Below are positions 1 through 11,599 of a DNA stretch of 64,000 nucleotides, piece after piece (position 1 is the first letter of the stretch; every line of letters starts with the position of its first letter). The notes below the pieces were generated by a model. The model was given only the letters and a program-made list of their open reading frames with translations. It ran no database searches and was not told where the DNA came from. The position numbers and the translations under genes were made by a program. Source of the DNA: Hesseltinella vesiculosa (taxonomy: Eukaryota > Mucoromycota > Mucoromycetes > Mucorales > Cunninghamellaceae); NCBI GenBank assembly GCA_002104935.1, contig MCGT01000018.1:372001-436000 (forward strand), in the 5' to 3' direction.

Positions 1-1357
1 AATGCCCAGGCTCTTGGCCCGGCCATCACGCACAGCTTCATAATTGCTCTTGCTTGCAAGGAGCGCAGCTGCTTCTTGTTCATCCAACGATCGGTTGCCG
101 TTGGGCACCAGCGAAGGGGAGATCAACGGTTTGAGCGCCCGAGGGCTAGAGGTAATGCTGGGGCGTGGATGCGTGACTGGGGCTGTGGTTGGCGCAATGG
201 GACGCACATAGGGCGACACAATCCCGGTAGCCAAAGGAGAGGAGGGTGGATGAGGACGCAGAGCGGCTGGGGAGACAAGGGCGGCGGTGATGCCATGGCT
301 GCTCATGGTGGCTGTCGCTGAGCTAACAAAATACTCTTGAGAGGTTCGGTGCTGAGGCTGCAAGGCGGGCGGGGTGTAGGCTGAACGAGGGTAGGAAATC
401 CGGCGACGTTTCTGCTGGGAAGTCGAGGCTGAGGATTTGCTTTTGGAACGCGGTAGAGGTTGTTTGGTTTTGCCGACGGGGGTGGACATGGAGGAGGGTG
501 GTTGGGCCAGGATGGCCTCGGGCAAGGCTTCCAGCTGATCGACCATTGGACCATGGGTGGATGGTTTCTGGACAGGCGAGGTGGAGGCTGAGTTGGTATG
601 AGAGGCAGTGCCCAGTTTCATCAACAGGGAAGGTGTGGCAGGGGCAAGGACATCCCCATCCGAAGCACGAGTGTTTTTGTGGATCTGCTGTCGTAAGGAG
701 GGTTGTTTTGGCGACGCAACAACCATGTGAGAGCGCAGTTGCTGCTGCTGCTGTTCAATCATGTCCAGCTGCTTCTGTAGCTCTTCTTTGGAACCGTAGG
801 GTTTGGAAGGCGAGGCATGGAACGAAGGGAAGGATTCAGACGTCGGGGTGACTTGCTGGATCGGACCGAGAGCTGGGGAGGTCAATGGGGAGAAGTTGGT
901 TTCACATCGCAGGTTTGTGTAGTAATTCGGAGGTATGGCAGGTGATATCAGTGGCGTGAAGAATTCCTATACAATAAAAAAATAAGGTTTAACTTTTTTT
1001 TATATGGGAATTTTAGAATGGCAGGCTGGATTTTTTTGTATGTGTTTGGTAGGCATAGTTGAAAAGAGTTTTTTTTTTTTTTTTTTTTCTTACCTCGTCT
1101 TCAGGCAAGTCTTGTTGAATGGGATGTTGCAAAGGAGTTTGGAATTCTTGCATGTTTATATGATTAGCAGGTGACATGAGATTTAGGTTGCCATGTTGAT
1201 TGGTAAGGGCATTGGAGCCAAAGCCGTTGAGTTGGTGGTTTTGGTCGTCTGAAGGTGGAAAGTGGGTTGGATCGAGAAAGTCGAGAAAGTCATGATGGCT
1301 GCTTTGGTCTAATCCCATTGGATCTGCATGGTTCATATGAAATGCATTGAAATCCAT
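1..1357 (-). CDS. bHLH-type transcription factor (Pho4/NUC-1/Rtg3-like), N-terminal 410 residues
   Basis: Two exons, 1357-1094 and 966-1, with the intron GTAAGA...TAG at 1093-967. The gene runs off the left edge, so any DNA-binding domain lies outside the window. The start ATG at 1357 is the first in the frame that fits the exon. The visible part is low-complexity and Ser/Thr/Pro-rich: an acidic Asp/Phe/Leu patch near residues 12-30, TPLISPAIPP and SPLTSPALGP motifs near 90-125, a short Gln run near 155, a basic QQKRRRISYPRS stretch (possible nuclear signal), then ALKPLISPSL and LLASKSNYEAVRDG near the edge. From memory, blocks like the last two precede the bHLH in Mucoromycota factors annotated as phosphorus-acquisition (NUC-1/Pho4-like) regulators; the exact subfamily is inference. 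It is divergent from EDC3 with 264 bp between the starts. Confidence 0.6.
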
Positions 1358-1621
1358 TGAATAGACTTTTTTTAAAAAAAGAAGATTGTAATGTGTTTCC
1401 TTGTAGTCAGTTGGAAAAAAAAAAAAAAAAGAAAGTAAAACAAAAAGTCTTGTCAACACAAAAAAGCTGGAAAAAAAAGAAAAAGGAAGTTGCCCGACAA
1501 TCACCAATCACAGGCCTTTTTTATTTTTATTTTTTGTTTTTTTGGCAGCACACCTTTCTTTCCTATTTGCACACTCCCAACACCCTTTATTTCATTGGCA
1601 TTCCCACTTTATAGACAAAGC

Positions 1622-3762
1622 ATGGCTGATTCTTTTATAGGTTGTCATGTAGCATTATCTTTACTGTCAGGCGTCAGGCTCGATGGTTGTGTTGCTCATA
1701 TTGATCCTCTCACCCAGCAAATGACCCTCCGTGAAGGTAATGCTTTTTTTTTTTTGTTGCCCCAGCGCTTTCGCCTGTTGTTTGCTTGGACTAGGAAACA
1801 TCCTTGTATGATGTACCTTACCTGGCCTTTCATTGAATAGAAAAATGGTCACGTCTCATTTCTTTTTTTTTTTTTTTCACATAGTGACCATTTACTTTCC
1901 TGGACAGCAGCAACCTCATCAAACTCCTATTTATGGTGTGGTGGGCAAGGATATTGCTGATCTCGAGATCCTTGCTAATCCACCTGCCATCAACATACCT
2001 TCCAACAAAACCCAAACGACGGCGTCTCCTCCTGCTCGACAACCTCCTCCACCCACCACTTCCCAGTCCTCTACCACCTTTGTTGAACATACCCAAAACG
2101 GCCACGTCTCTCCTATTTTGGACCAACTCCTCTTGGATTCGCCTCGAGCAAGCCGATCTCCTGTTGCCCCAAGATCAAGGGTAAGAAAGAGAGTCAGATC
2201 TTGACCATCGTTTTGAAAAGAGAAATCGACCCCGCTTCGTTTTCCACAGGCCAAGCCAAAACCATCCAAATCCACCAGCGCTGCCAGTAAGCTCTGACAT
2301 CTGCCTCACAAAAGAGATCGCCCACCCACGCTTTTTTTCTTTTCAGCTGATCGCCGACGAAATAGGCAACGACAGCCCGAAGCGAACGACTGGGCTGGTG
2401 AAGACGTCAAGGAATACCTCCAAGAAGAGTTTGATTTTCAAGCCAATCTGGACATGTTTGACAAGGCCAAGGTGTTTGCAGAAATCAGGGTAAAAGAACC
2501 GTCTTTGTGTAGGGAGGCACCGCTTTGATCTTAACCACCCCCCCTTTTTTTTTAATGAGTAGGAATCTGACCAAACAGACGCCGATACATTGTTGGTTAG
2601 CATCAACCGTTTGCCCAAAAAAATCAACCTGTTGCCAAGCGAGAATGTCTTGGAACGCCGCATAAGCCAGCCGAATGAATCCATGGGCGATGAAAGTGAC
2701 AATGCTTCCAACTCACCCTGTCCTCATCCTGTTCCCACCCGGCCTGTCTCTGCTAAGAAAATCACCATTGCCACCGCCGAAGACAAATGTGTTTGCCCTA
2801 TTGTTTCTCCCTTACAAATGGCCCATGCTGAGCATGAATGTGGTAAGCAGACCCTACCCCTGGAAACGCCGTGTCTGGTATTGATGGCACTGGAAGGAAC
2901 GGATCATTGATTTTTTTTTTTATCTTTTGCTTCTGCTAGTAGCCGTGATGGGGATCGATGAAGATCTTTTTATTGAAAACGGCGGTCGTGGATTATGCCA
3001 ATTGGCCCTGAAAGTATCAAGCCATCGGCAGGCGGATGGTCCTTTGCATTTTGTCATCCTGGCCAACAACGGCAAAAATGGAGCGTATGGGTTGTGTGCC
3101 GCTCGTCATTTGCGAAACCATGGGCATCGGGTCAGTGTCTGCTTGGCGTCTGGTGATGTCAAAATGGCCGATGTTACTCAACGACAATGGCATATAGCCC
3201 AAGCCATGGGCTCTCACTTGCACCATGGCATCCAAGGTAGGACCACTTTTCATTTTTTTCCACTGAAGCTCACATCCACCTTCCCGCTTAGGCTTGCAGC
3301 AAATTGGCCAAGGTGATATGATCATCGATGCCATGCTAGGTGCCGAAACAAAGCTGACTGACTTGCAAGATGAACGAAGCACGTATTTGAGCATCTGCGA
3401 CATGATGCAATGGGTGAATGATCAAGCTGCTCCTGTGCTGAGTGTCGATTTCCCAAGCGGCGTGGATGCGGGCACGGGTAAAAACAGACGTGATGGTGAA
3501 TTTATGCCAAGCGTTGACACCCCCACTTTTTTTTTTTTTTTTTTTTCCTACAGGCCATCCTCAGCACCCCATGCATTATATCCAGCCTACCTGGACAGCT
3601 TGCTTGGCTGCTCCAAAGACAGGCTGTATTTCGTCCCGCGTCACTGGCGAATTGTACATGATCGATTTGGGATATCCCCGCCAATGTTGGAAGCGCGCCG
3701 GGTTGAAGAAAGCCACCTTTCCCTGGGGGACCCAGTTTGTCGTCGGCTTGACCTACTTGTAA
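1622..3762 (+). CDS. EDC3: Enhancer of mRNA decapping protein 3 (Edc3)
   Basis: Eight exons: 1622-1736, 1885-2180, 2250-2286, 2347-2489, 2563-2842, 2940-3236, 3292-3477, 3554-3762; 520 residues. Domain order is that of Edc3. An LSm domain fills residues 1-65 (FIGCHVALSL, GVRLDGCVAHIDPLTQQMTL, IYGVVGKDIADLEIL). A Pro/Ser-rich linker follows, then an FDF motif around YLQEEFDFQANLDMFDK, then a C-terminal YjeF_N Rossmann domain from about residue 285 (HFVILANNGKNGAYGLCAARHL, SVDFPSGVDAGTG). Family knowledge: Edc3 scaffolds P-bodies, binds Dcp2 through LSm and Dhh1 through FDF, and dimerises through YjeF_N. It acts in the cytoplasm to activate decapping. An AATAAAG signal lies about 130 bp after the stop. 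The 2938-2943 acceptor (TAGTAG) could be used at either AG, changing the product by one residue. Confidence 0.93.
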
Positions 3763-4767
3763 ATGACGTTGCATACTCTTTTGCTTTTTTTTTTTTTTTT
3801 GCTGTTTTTTATTTGTACACACTTTTTGTTTTCTCTTTCTATTTGCATTGGACTCACCTACACTGGTACAGAACACCATATTCATTCTTTCATAATAAAG
3901 ACTTTAGAGCCTCGTTTTTATGGCCGCGTTTAGTTATTTCGCCCTCGGTGTCTGCTGATGACACCAGAGGAAAGAAACAAAGCCAGTTTTGCACTGAGCG
4001 TTCCTTCGGCGTAAAAGCATTCACCTGTGCTTGCCAAGGGACAGACTTTTGCTTCAGGCTCCTCTATCTAAGAAGAGTCTGCAAGATGAAGGGGGACAAA
4101 AGGCAAGAGTCGATGGCGGAGATCAAAAAGGGACGAGCCATGGCAACCGCACTGGCAGCAGCAGCAGAAGTATCTCGGTCTAGCACCATTCAGCACGAAT
4201 GACACCCATCAATAATAGGGTTTGAGCTTGTCATGGCAAATACAGGCTGGCCGAACGGCGTGTCTCTGCTTTTTCTGCACCGCACTTGTGAATAGCCTTG
4301 CAACTCGCTTTTGTAGAGTGGGGTTGCTGAGGCCCCAAGTTGAATGGCCCAGGCAATTGGTTCATCAATAGGGCTTACCTTTTAGGTCATGGCCAAAGGA
4401 GGCTACAGATCTGGTGACAACCGAGGCTCTGTCGCGTGGTTGCTTCCATAAAAAGAGAGAGAGAGAGAGACGGCCAGGGGCACTTGCAAGTAAATGGTGA
4501 GTAGCACTCTTGGTGAAAATCTCTAGGTTCTCGGACTCGGTGGCATTGACCAAGGAAGGCGCAACCTGTGGAAATCGATGGGCAGGGCTTTTTCGAATGT
4601 TCTATTTTTTCGGTCGGCTCTTTCAAGGTAAAGAAATGTTGTCTTACAGATCTAGAATTTTAGTACATAATAACAGGTATGGAGGATATGATAGGAATGA
4701 ATAGACAGGAGGGGAGGGGAGCAAAAAGTAAATGATGGTATCAAATAAAAAAGTAAATGGGAGTGAC
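3763..4767. other. Convergent spacer EDC3/RAB4, no gene seen
   Basis: About 1 kb between the stops of EDC3 (+) and RAB4 (-). It holds an AATAAAG signal near 3893, poly-T runs near 3786-3800 and a short GA run near 4457-4470. Reading frames here lack splice-supported extension and recognisable motifs. No tRNA-like cloverleaf was found by eye. Confidence 0.6.
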
Positions 4768-5885
4768 TCAGAAGCAGCAGGATCGCTCCTTCTTTCGTGA
4801 CCTTGTTCGTTGCGCCATTCTACGCAGACTCGAGTCGCCAAACTGGACACCGCTACCGCTTCGTTCGGGGTCGATTTGACCGGTCTCGATCTTGCTGAGA
4901 ATCGTACCAGCACACTTGAAGAACAGCTCCTCCACACCGTCCCCCGAGAAGGCGCTTGTCTCCATAAACATCATCTCTATTCGAGCAAAAACAAGGATTC
5001 GTTGTGATGACTCAAGAGAGAGAGGGCTCCTTCCGCTTTACCTTGTTCCTGAGCAAAGTGGCTGGCTTCCAAATAAGTGACTTCACGTTCGTCGGCTTTG
5101 TCCGTCTTGTTGCCGACCAAGATCATGACCATTTCAGGATTGGCCAGCTGTCGCAAGTCAGCCAACCATGATCGCAGGCTCTGGAATGTCTCACGGCTAT
5201 GCGAAGAATAAGCATTACATGATCATGCCTCGGCCGTCTCCCCCGACTTACTTGCAAATATCATACACAATCAATGCCCCAGCTGCCCCTCGAAAATAGC
5301 TTTTCGTCAATGATCTATAAAAAGGTTGGAGCTCAAAAATCCCTCGGCGATTGCTTTGTTTTTACCTGAAGCGTTCCTGAAAATGCATGTGAAAAATAAT
5401 GAAAAAAGAAAGAGAGAGGGACTGAGCAAAGGGAAGGTATCTTTTTTGATTTCTTTCTCTTTTTTTCTTTGCTTCGTACCTGACCAGCAGTATCCCAAAT
5501 CTGCAGCTTGATAGACTTGTCAGCAATACGGATAACACGTGTGCCAAACTCCATCCCAATCGTATTGACTGCATCTTGTTTAACTATGAAAATCACAAGA
5601 AATGAATACTGGCCAATCCACCGAGATGCTGGCAAAGGAAGTGACGGTTACATACATTGATTTTCTAAAAAGTGATGCAACAGGCAAGATCTAATTGAAA
5701 TTTAGGCTGTGAGATCCCTCTTGGCTTCCTTTTTTTTTTTTTTTTTGCTTCGCCTGTACTTACTTGCCAGTTCCCGAATTGCCCACTATCAAGAGTTTCA
5801 GTAGGAAATCTATAACAGGACATGTGATGGTGTGAATAGGGAGATGTGGTCGATTTGCTTTCTTACCATAAGCATCGGCTAACAT
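4768..5885 (-). CDS. RAB4: Rab4-type small GTPase
   Basis: Eight exons on the minus strand: 5885-5867, 5809-5764, 5690-5656, 5583-5480, 5376-5366, 5314-5252, 5196-5042, 4976-4768; 213 residues. All Ras-fold motifs are present: P-loop GNSGTGKS near residue 17, switch I TIGMEFG, switch II WDTAGQERFR, NKTD for guanine, and ETSAF. The tail runs [20 protein letters not shown] and ends in SCCF. The IE-G-DPERMGSGIQYGD pattern is diagnostic of Rab4, which acts in endosomal recycling. The Cys pair should be geranylgeranylated (CCX type). The ERFR codons of switch II lie on an 11-nt microexon, so that intron pair is essential for the GTPase. The start gives [16 protein letters not shown], normal for Rab4. 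Confidence 0.92.
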
Positions 5886-6636
5886 GAATGCAGTTCAAAT
5901 AATAAGCGAGGAGGAAAAAAAGAGAGAGGAGAGCGGCCACCCAAAAAAAAATGAAATCCAAAAATGGCCACAAGATCCCAAGCTGCCCATTTGCCATTTG
6001 CCAGTGGTTGACTGCAGGGCCTGGTTTTTTATTGGGTAAGCCGAGGGTGAAATTTAAGTGAAAAAAAAAAAAAAAAAAAAGGCAGAAAAAGGGGAGGGTG
6101 AGCTCTCACTGGAGGATCCATTCCAAAGCATATTCTTTCCCTGGTTTTTTTTCAGAAAGAACCAAGCGTCTTCCTCAGATTTACCCATTTGCATTCCAGA
6201 TTATCCAGTGACGAAAGCAGCTCATCCGCATTTGGATATGCGATTATCATTACGTGCTAAAGGGGCCCTTTTTTTACTCCTCCTCCTCTGCCAGGAAAGT
6301 GCTGAGTCATCGGCAAAATGACTGGGGAAAAGGCTGTGGAGTTGGGGATTGGTTGAGATGCCTTTTTTTTTTTGGCATAACGGGCGTAGAGGAGCACGGA
6401 TAATTGAGGTTGGTTTTGTCTCTTCCATGTTTATGTCATTCACCAGAAATGGGGATGAAACACCAAAAGTGGAAGCAAAAGGGATTGCTAGGTTAGTCTT
6501 TTTTTAAGGCATGGGGGGGGTAATCTTTTGCAAAAGATGTTGAGCACGGACTTTGAAATGCGAGAGCTTAAAAAAATGGCAGTTCCTTTTTTTCCGTCTT
6601 CTTTTTCTTTTTCTTTTCTCTGCATCTCTATTGAAC
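5886..6636. promoter_or_regulatory. Divergent spacer RAB4/IDP
   Basis: About 750 bp between two divergent starts. Sequence features are poly-A (6061-6080), short T and A runs, a ACGGATAATTGAG stretch and a pyrimidine-rich leader (TTTTCTTTTTC) just before the isocitrate dehydrogenase ATG. No coding exon is supported here except the possible in-frame extension of the dehydrogenase discussed under findings. Confidence 0.5.
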
Positions 6637-8209
6637 ATGGCTGGAAAAATTGTTGTTAAGAACCCTGTTGTTGACCTGGACGGTGATGAAATGACCCGTA
6701 TCATCTGGCAATTCATCAAGGACAAGCTTATCCTTCCCTACCTTGACCTGGATATCAAGTACTATGATTTGTCGGTTGAAAACCGTGATGCTGTAACGTC
6801 CCTGTCAAAGTGAAAAAAAGGAGATACTTACCTCATTGTGCTAGACGGATGATCAAGTCACTGTGGATGCTGCCGAAGCTATCAAGAAGTACAACGTTGG
6901 TATCAAGTGTGCCACTATCACTCCTGACGAAGCTCGTGTTGAAGGTAAGAAGAAAAACCTCTTAAAAAAAGGGGGGTGAGAAAAAGGCGTGGGGAAGTGG
7001 ACCAACTGGTTTTTTTCTAGAATTCAAGTTGAAGAAGATGTGGAAGTCTCCCAACGGTACCCTTCGCAACATCCTCAACGGCACTGTGTTCCGTGAACCC
7101 ATCATCTTGGACACTTTGCCCCGTCTTGTGCCTGGCTGGACCGGCCCTATCATCATCGGCCGTCATGCTTTTGGTGACCAAGTAAGTGAAGGACAAAACA
7201 AGAGGCGTTGGATTGACTTTTTTTTATTTTATGTAGTACCGTGCTACTGACTTTGTGGCTCCTGGTCCTGGCAAATTTGAAATTGTCTACACCCCCGCTG
7301 ATGGCTCTGAGCCCAAGACCATGGAAGTGTACAACTTTGAAAAGTCTGGAGGTGTTGGTTTGGCCATGTACAACACCGATGAATCCATCGAAGGCTTTGC
7401 CCATGCCTGTTTCCGTCTCGCCCTCGAACGCAAGTTCCCCTTGTACCTCTCCACCAAGAACACCATCTTGAAGGCCTACGACGGTCGCTTCAAGGATATC
7501 TTTGAAGAAATCTACCAAACCCAATACAAGTCTCAATTCGAAGAGCTCGGCATCTGGTATGAACACCGTTTGATTGATGACATGGTTGCTCAAGCCTTGA
7601 AGTCCAACGGCAACTTCATCTGGGCCACCAAGAACTATGATGGCGATGTCCAATCTGATATCATTGCTCAAGGTTACGGTTCTTTGGGCTTGATGACTTC
7701 CGTCCTTTACACCCCTGACGGCAAGACTTGTGAAGCCGAAGCTGCTCATGGTACCGTCACCCGTCACTACCGTGAACACCAAAAGGTAAAAAAAAGGGTG
7801 ACTGGCAGGGATTCAAAAGCTCACTCTTCCCACTCTCTTCCAGGGCAACGCCACCTCCACCAACCCCATTGCCTCCATCTTTGCCTGGACTCGTGGTTTG
7901 GCTCACCGTGCCAAGTTGGATAACCACCCTGAATTGGAGCAATTCACCAAGGATTTGGAACGAGCCTGTATTGAAACCATCGAAGTTGACAAGCACATGA
8001 CCAAGGACTTGGCCTTGATTATTTATGGCAAGAAGTAAGGCTTTTTTTTTCACATTGATCAAGAAGCATGGATTGGCCCAGGTTTCTCATTCTTTTTCTC
8101 TTAAAAACTCTTAAACAGGATGACTCGTGAACATTACTCGACCACGGAAGAATTCTTGCAACAAATCTCTGACAAGCTGGCCTCCATCCGTGCTCGCTCC
8201 TCCTTGTAA
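6637..8209 (+). CDS. IDP: NADP-dependent isocitrate dehydrogenase (homodimeric eukaryotic type)
   Basis: Six exons: 6637-6792, 6845-6944, 7021-7181, 7237-7785, 7844-8034, 8119-8209; 415 residues, the usual length of the cytosolic enzyme. Motifs include the N-terminal [32 protein letters not shown] (substrate Ser and Arg), [29 protein letters not shown] with metal-binding Asp, YDGDVQSD, and [17 protein letters not shown] (NADP site). It converts isocitrate plus NADP+ to 2-oxoglutarate, CO2 and NADPH. The chosen ATG at 6637 has no mitochondrial presequence, and the C-terminus ARSSL is at best a weak peroxisomal signal, so a cytosolic NADPH source is the simplest reading. Codons are strongly C-ending, suggesting high expression. 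An AATAAAG signal lies near 8259. Confidence 0.95.
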
Positions 8210-9044
8210 ACATAGTCTTTTAAATAGTTTTTTGTGTGTGTAATTTGTTATAAAGTGAATAAAGAAAAAAAAATAATATTTAACCAAAAAGCGAAAGTTG
8301 CATGAATTATTACAGCTTGGAAGCTTGAGAAAATTTCGCACGCCCAAAATGGGGCCAGTGATCTAGTCGGAAAATCTCGGAGCCTGTGCACAATTGCATC
8401 ATCGATGCCAATTGAGATTGCTTCCCTGCTAGTGGGCAGGGAAAAAAAAAGGTTCGTGCAACGGGGCCATCACAGAGGGCCATGAACAAATATACACGCA
8501 TCGCCTCACAGCCATAGCAACCTTGTTTTTTCTCCTTGGAGTGACCTGCCCGTTAGTGCACGGGGCTTTTTTTTTTTTTTTTTTTTTTTTTTTTGGCGAG
8601 GCACATTTGGACATGGATGGAAAAATGGAAGGGCGCGGTCATTTGGGGAAAAACCTTGTAAATTTTTGAGAACGTGCTACCCCAACAGCGAAAACGTTTT
8701 CCCCGCAACCTCTTGGCCAGTCGCCCTAGTTACAAAGCAGAGCCTCGGTATTTTTTTCAATGGAGCCATGCCAAAAGACGGCAGCCGCTGAGACGTATCA
8801 TGAAATAATGAAAAAAAAATCAAAGTATAAAACAGTGGTTCCTGTAGTCACCGTGGTGAAATAAATGGGCCGATTTTGCTTCCGTGACACCCGCCCTATT
8901 TTTTCATGCTGCGCAATTGTCATGGGGCGGCCCATCGTCAATTGTTGGATCCTCTTTTTTTTTCAAAACACGACTCTCTCATTTTTTTAAAAAAAAACAA
9001 AACGATCCTTTTATTTTTGAAATCGCCGAAAAAAAAAACGAAAT
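8210..9044. other. Convergent spacer IDP/eRF3, no gene seen
   Basis: 835 bp between two stops. Contains a 26-nt T run near 8569-8594, several shorter T runs and the polyadenylation-like AATAAAG at about 8259. No conserved frame or RNA fold was recognised. Confidence 0.55.
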
Positions 9045-11206
9045 CTATTCATCCAGCACCTTGACGATTTTACCAATAGCAACGGTCTTGCCTTCGTCAC
9101 GCAAAGTGAATCGGCCCAATTGAGGATAGTCGGCAAAGGTTTCGACACTGACAGGACCCGCGGTTTCGATACGAACGATGGCGTTTTGGCCTTGCTTCAA
9201 GAATTGAGGAGGACGCTTGGACTTGCGGCCGGTCTTCTTGTCGATCAAGTGAAGGAGAGCACCCAGGGTGATTTCTTCAGCAGCGGCATGCACGTGCAAC
9301 ACAGCGGTGTAGCCGGCACAGATGATGTTCTTGTGGTCCAAAATAGCCAATTGGGCAAGGAATTGGGTGGTTGTCTTGACAGGCTTCTTGCTTGAGCAGA
9401 CCACGAAACCAACGGACACGTCCTAACACCACGCGAGGAAAAAAAAAAAAAAAAGTAAGAATCCACCGTTTTTCTAGGCTCGATCCTTGGCTTACTTCTT
9501 CTTCGACACCCTTGAGACGGATACGGACATTGTCACCGCACAGAGCTTGGTCGACTTCATCTTCGGTTTCGTTGTAAATGGTGGTGACTTCTGTCAACTG
9601 CTTGTTGGGCATGAGCATCAGAGATTGGCCCTTCTTAACGTGGCCTGATTCAATCTTGCCAACAACAATGGTACCCATGTCCTATGAAAAAGAAACGTCA
9701 ACACCATGTGTTGCAGTTCTCTTCCCTTACCTTGTATTTTTCAGCAACGGGCATCATAAAGGGGGCATTGATTTTGCGATCCATGGTCTTGAGATCATCC
9801 AGGGTTTCCAACAAACTGGGGCCGCTGTACCATTTGCAGTCCTTGGATCGGTCCTTGATGTTGGCACCGGAGAACCCGGACACAGGCATAAAGATGACAT
9901 CCTTTTTGGGGTTGAAGCCGGTTTGCTTCAAGAAGGGAGTGAATTTGGAGAGAATTTCATCGTAGCTTCAGAAGAAGGAGGTTGAGTGACCATGCTTTCT
10001 CCCCCCATCGTGTTCTTTTTTTACCGAGCTTGGTCCCATTGTACGGTGGGGTCATCCATCTTGTTGACGACGACGATCAATTTGTTGATACCAGAGGTTT
10101 TAGCCAACATGGTATGTTCACGAGTTTGACCACCACGTTCAAAACCAGTTTCAAATTCACCCTTGCGGGCAGAGATGACCATCACACCGACATCGGCTTG
10201 CGAGGCACCACTAATCATGCTTGGCACATAGTTCTTGTGGCCAGGGGCATCCAAGATTGTGTAGCGACGCTTGTCGGTTTCAAAGTAGGCACGACCGCAT
10301 TCCACCGTCTTGCCCTTGGCACGTTCTTCCACGTTGGTATCCAAAGCCCATGACAAGTACCAGGATTCACGACCGGCTTCCTTGGCTTCTTTTTCATACT
10401 TTTCCATGGTACGCTTGTCCACCATGCCAGTCAGGTATAAAATGTTACCGCCCATGGTGGATTTACCAGCATCTAGAAAGAAAACCTCAGAAAAAAAAAA
10501 AAAAAAAAAAGAGGGGGATTGGCTTACCGACGTGACCCATGAACACGACGTTCAAATGTTCCTTGCCAAAGAGTTCAGCAACGATTTCATCATCCACAGC
10601 GTTCAGATCTTCATGCACAGCGTTGACTTCAGGCTTGGCTGCGGCAGGCTTGGAGTCCTTGGCAGGTGTGGGTTTAGCAGCATCTTTGGGAGGCAAAACA
10701 GGCTTGGGTGAATCGACCTTGGGAGCTTCAGTTTTGGGGACGGGAGTAGGAGCCTTGGGGGTTTCGGTCTTGGGAGCTTCAGCCTTGAGAGCTTCGTCCT
10801 TGGGAGCTTCGTCCTTGGGGGCAGCAGCTGTTTATCAAAAGTAAAAGTGAGTGAATCTGACTTGCGTTCCAAGGTGATGACTTTTTTTGGAGGGGTAAAT
10901 GCGAGAAATGAAGAGCAGGTCGAGGCATCGAATCCTATTGCCTAAGCATGCTGACCGAATGAAGGGGATGAAAAAAAGGGGACTTACCAGGCTTGGATCC
11001 ACCGATGCTGATGACCTTGGCTAGAAAGAATCAAAAAGTGTGTCAGCAGTGCTGCTTTTCGGATTTTACTCGTTGCATTGCTCTTCAATGTTATTACCAG
11101 GGCCAGCAGGAGCAGTAGGCTTGGCGGCAGCAGGCTTGAAGGTTGGGACAAATTCAGAGGCACCAAAGTTGGGCTTCCATTCGCTAGCTTTAGGATTCAA
11201 CGACAT
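9045..11206 (-). CDS. SUP35: Eukaryotic peptide chain release factor eRF3 (Sup35)
   Basis: Seven exons on the minus strand: 11206-11098, 11020-10988, 10827-10528, 10472-10025, 9965-9731, 9681-9496, 9422-9045; 562 residues. The N-terminus SLNPKASEWKP then GASEFVP looks like a PAM2 motif (binding to poly(A)-binding protein MLLE) with a second partial copy. Next is a 100-residue Lys/Ala/Pro/Glu repeat linker (APKDEAPKDEALKAEAPK). The GTPase part starts at about residue 145: LNVVFMGHVDAGKSTMGG, then ERAKGKTVECG, DAPGHKNYVPSMI and NKMDD. The C-terminal barrels follow. It binds eRF1 and hydrolyses GTP at stop codons. It has no Gln/Asn-rich prion-like domain as in baker's yeast. Start chosen because PAM2 begins at Met1. 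It is divergent from NOT3/5. Confidence 0.95.
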
Positions 11207-11599
11207 GATTAATCAAGTGGGGAGAGAAAAAAAAAAAATCGTGCCAAAAAAAAAAAAAAGGCTTTGTTCAAATTGAAAAGCCGCCATGGGGAGCGTCATT
11301 AGCCCACAACGACATTCACCTCACGTCGTCGAGCTCTCCTTGAAAGTCAACCGTAAGAAATCCATAGGTCTCCTTGTCATCTGGCTTTGACAAAAGAATG
11401 CCTTGAATGACGCCGAATATCAAGTGACTCTAATTCAAAAACTTTAAGCCTAACCTTTGTTCCCATCAACAGAAAAGCTTCAAGTCAGCCAATCACGTCG
11501 GCTTCGAACGCTGGGTTTTTTTTTCTGGAGGATGTTTTTTGTCTCTCCTTTTTCTTTGATTGAAAGCCTTTCATTAAATCGTATATTTTGCTCTTCACC
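11207..11599. promoter_or_regulatory. Shared divergent promoter, eRF3 / NOT3-5
   Basis: 393 bp between the two start codons. It holds two A runs near 11228-11260 and T-rich leader sequence before the NOT3/5 ATG. No TATA box was recognised. Two genes that both act at the mRNA 3' end share this spacer. Confidence 0.45.

Noticed and set aside
3294..4202. 302-codon plus-strand frame starting inside EDC3
   Set aside because: It reads through a poly-T intron and then out of frame; the spliced YjeF_N domain ends properly at 3762.
7153..7782. 209-codon minus-strand frame over isocitrate dehydrogenase
   Set aside because: Antisense shadow of a highly biased exon.
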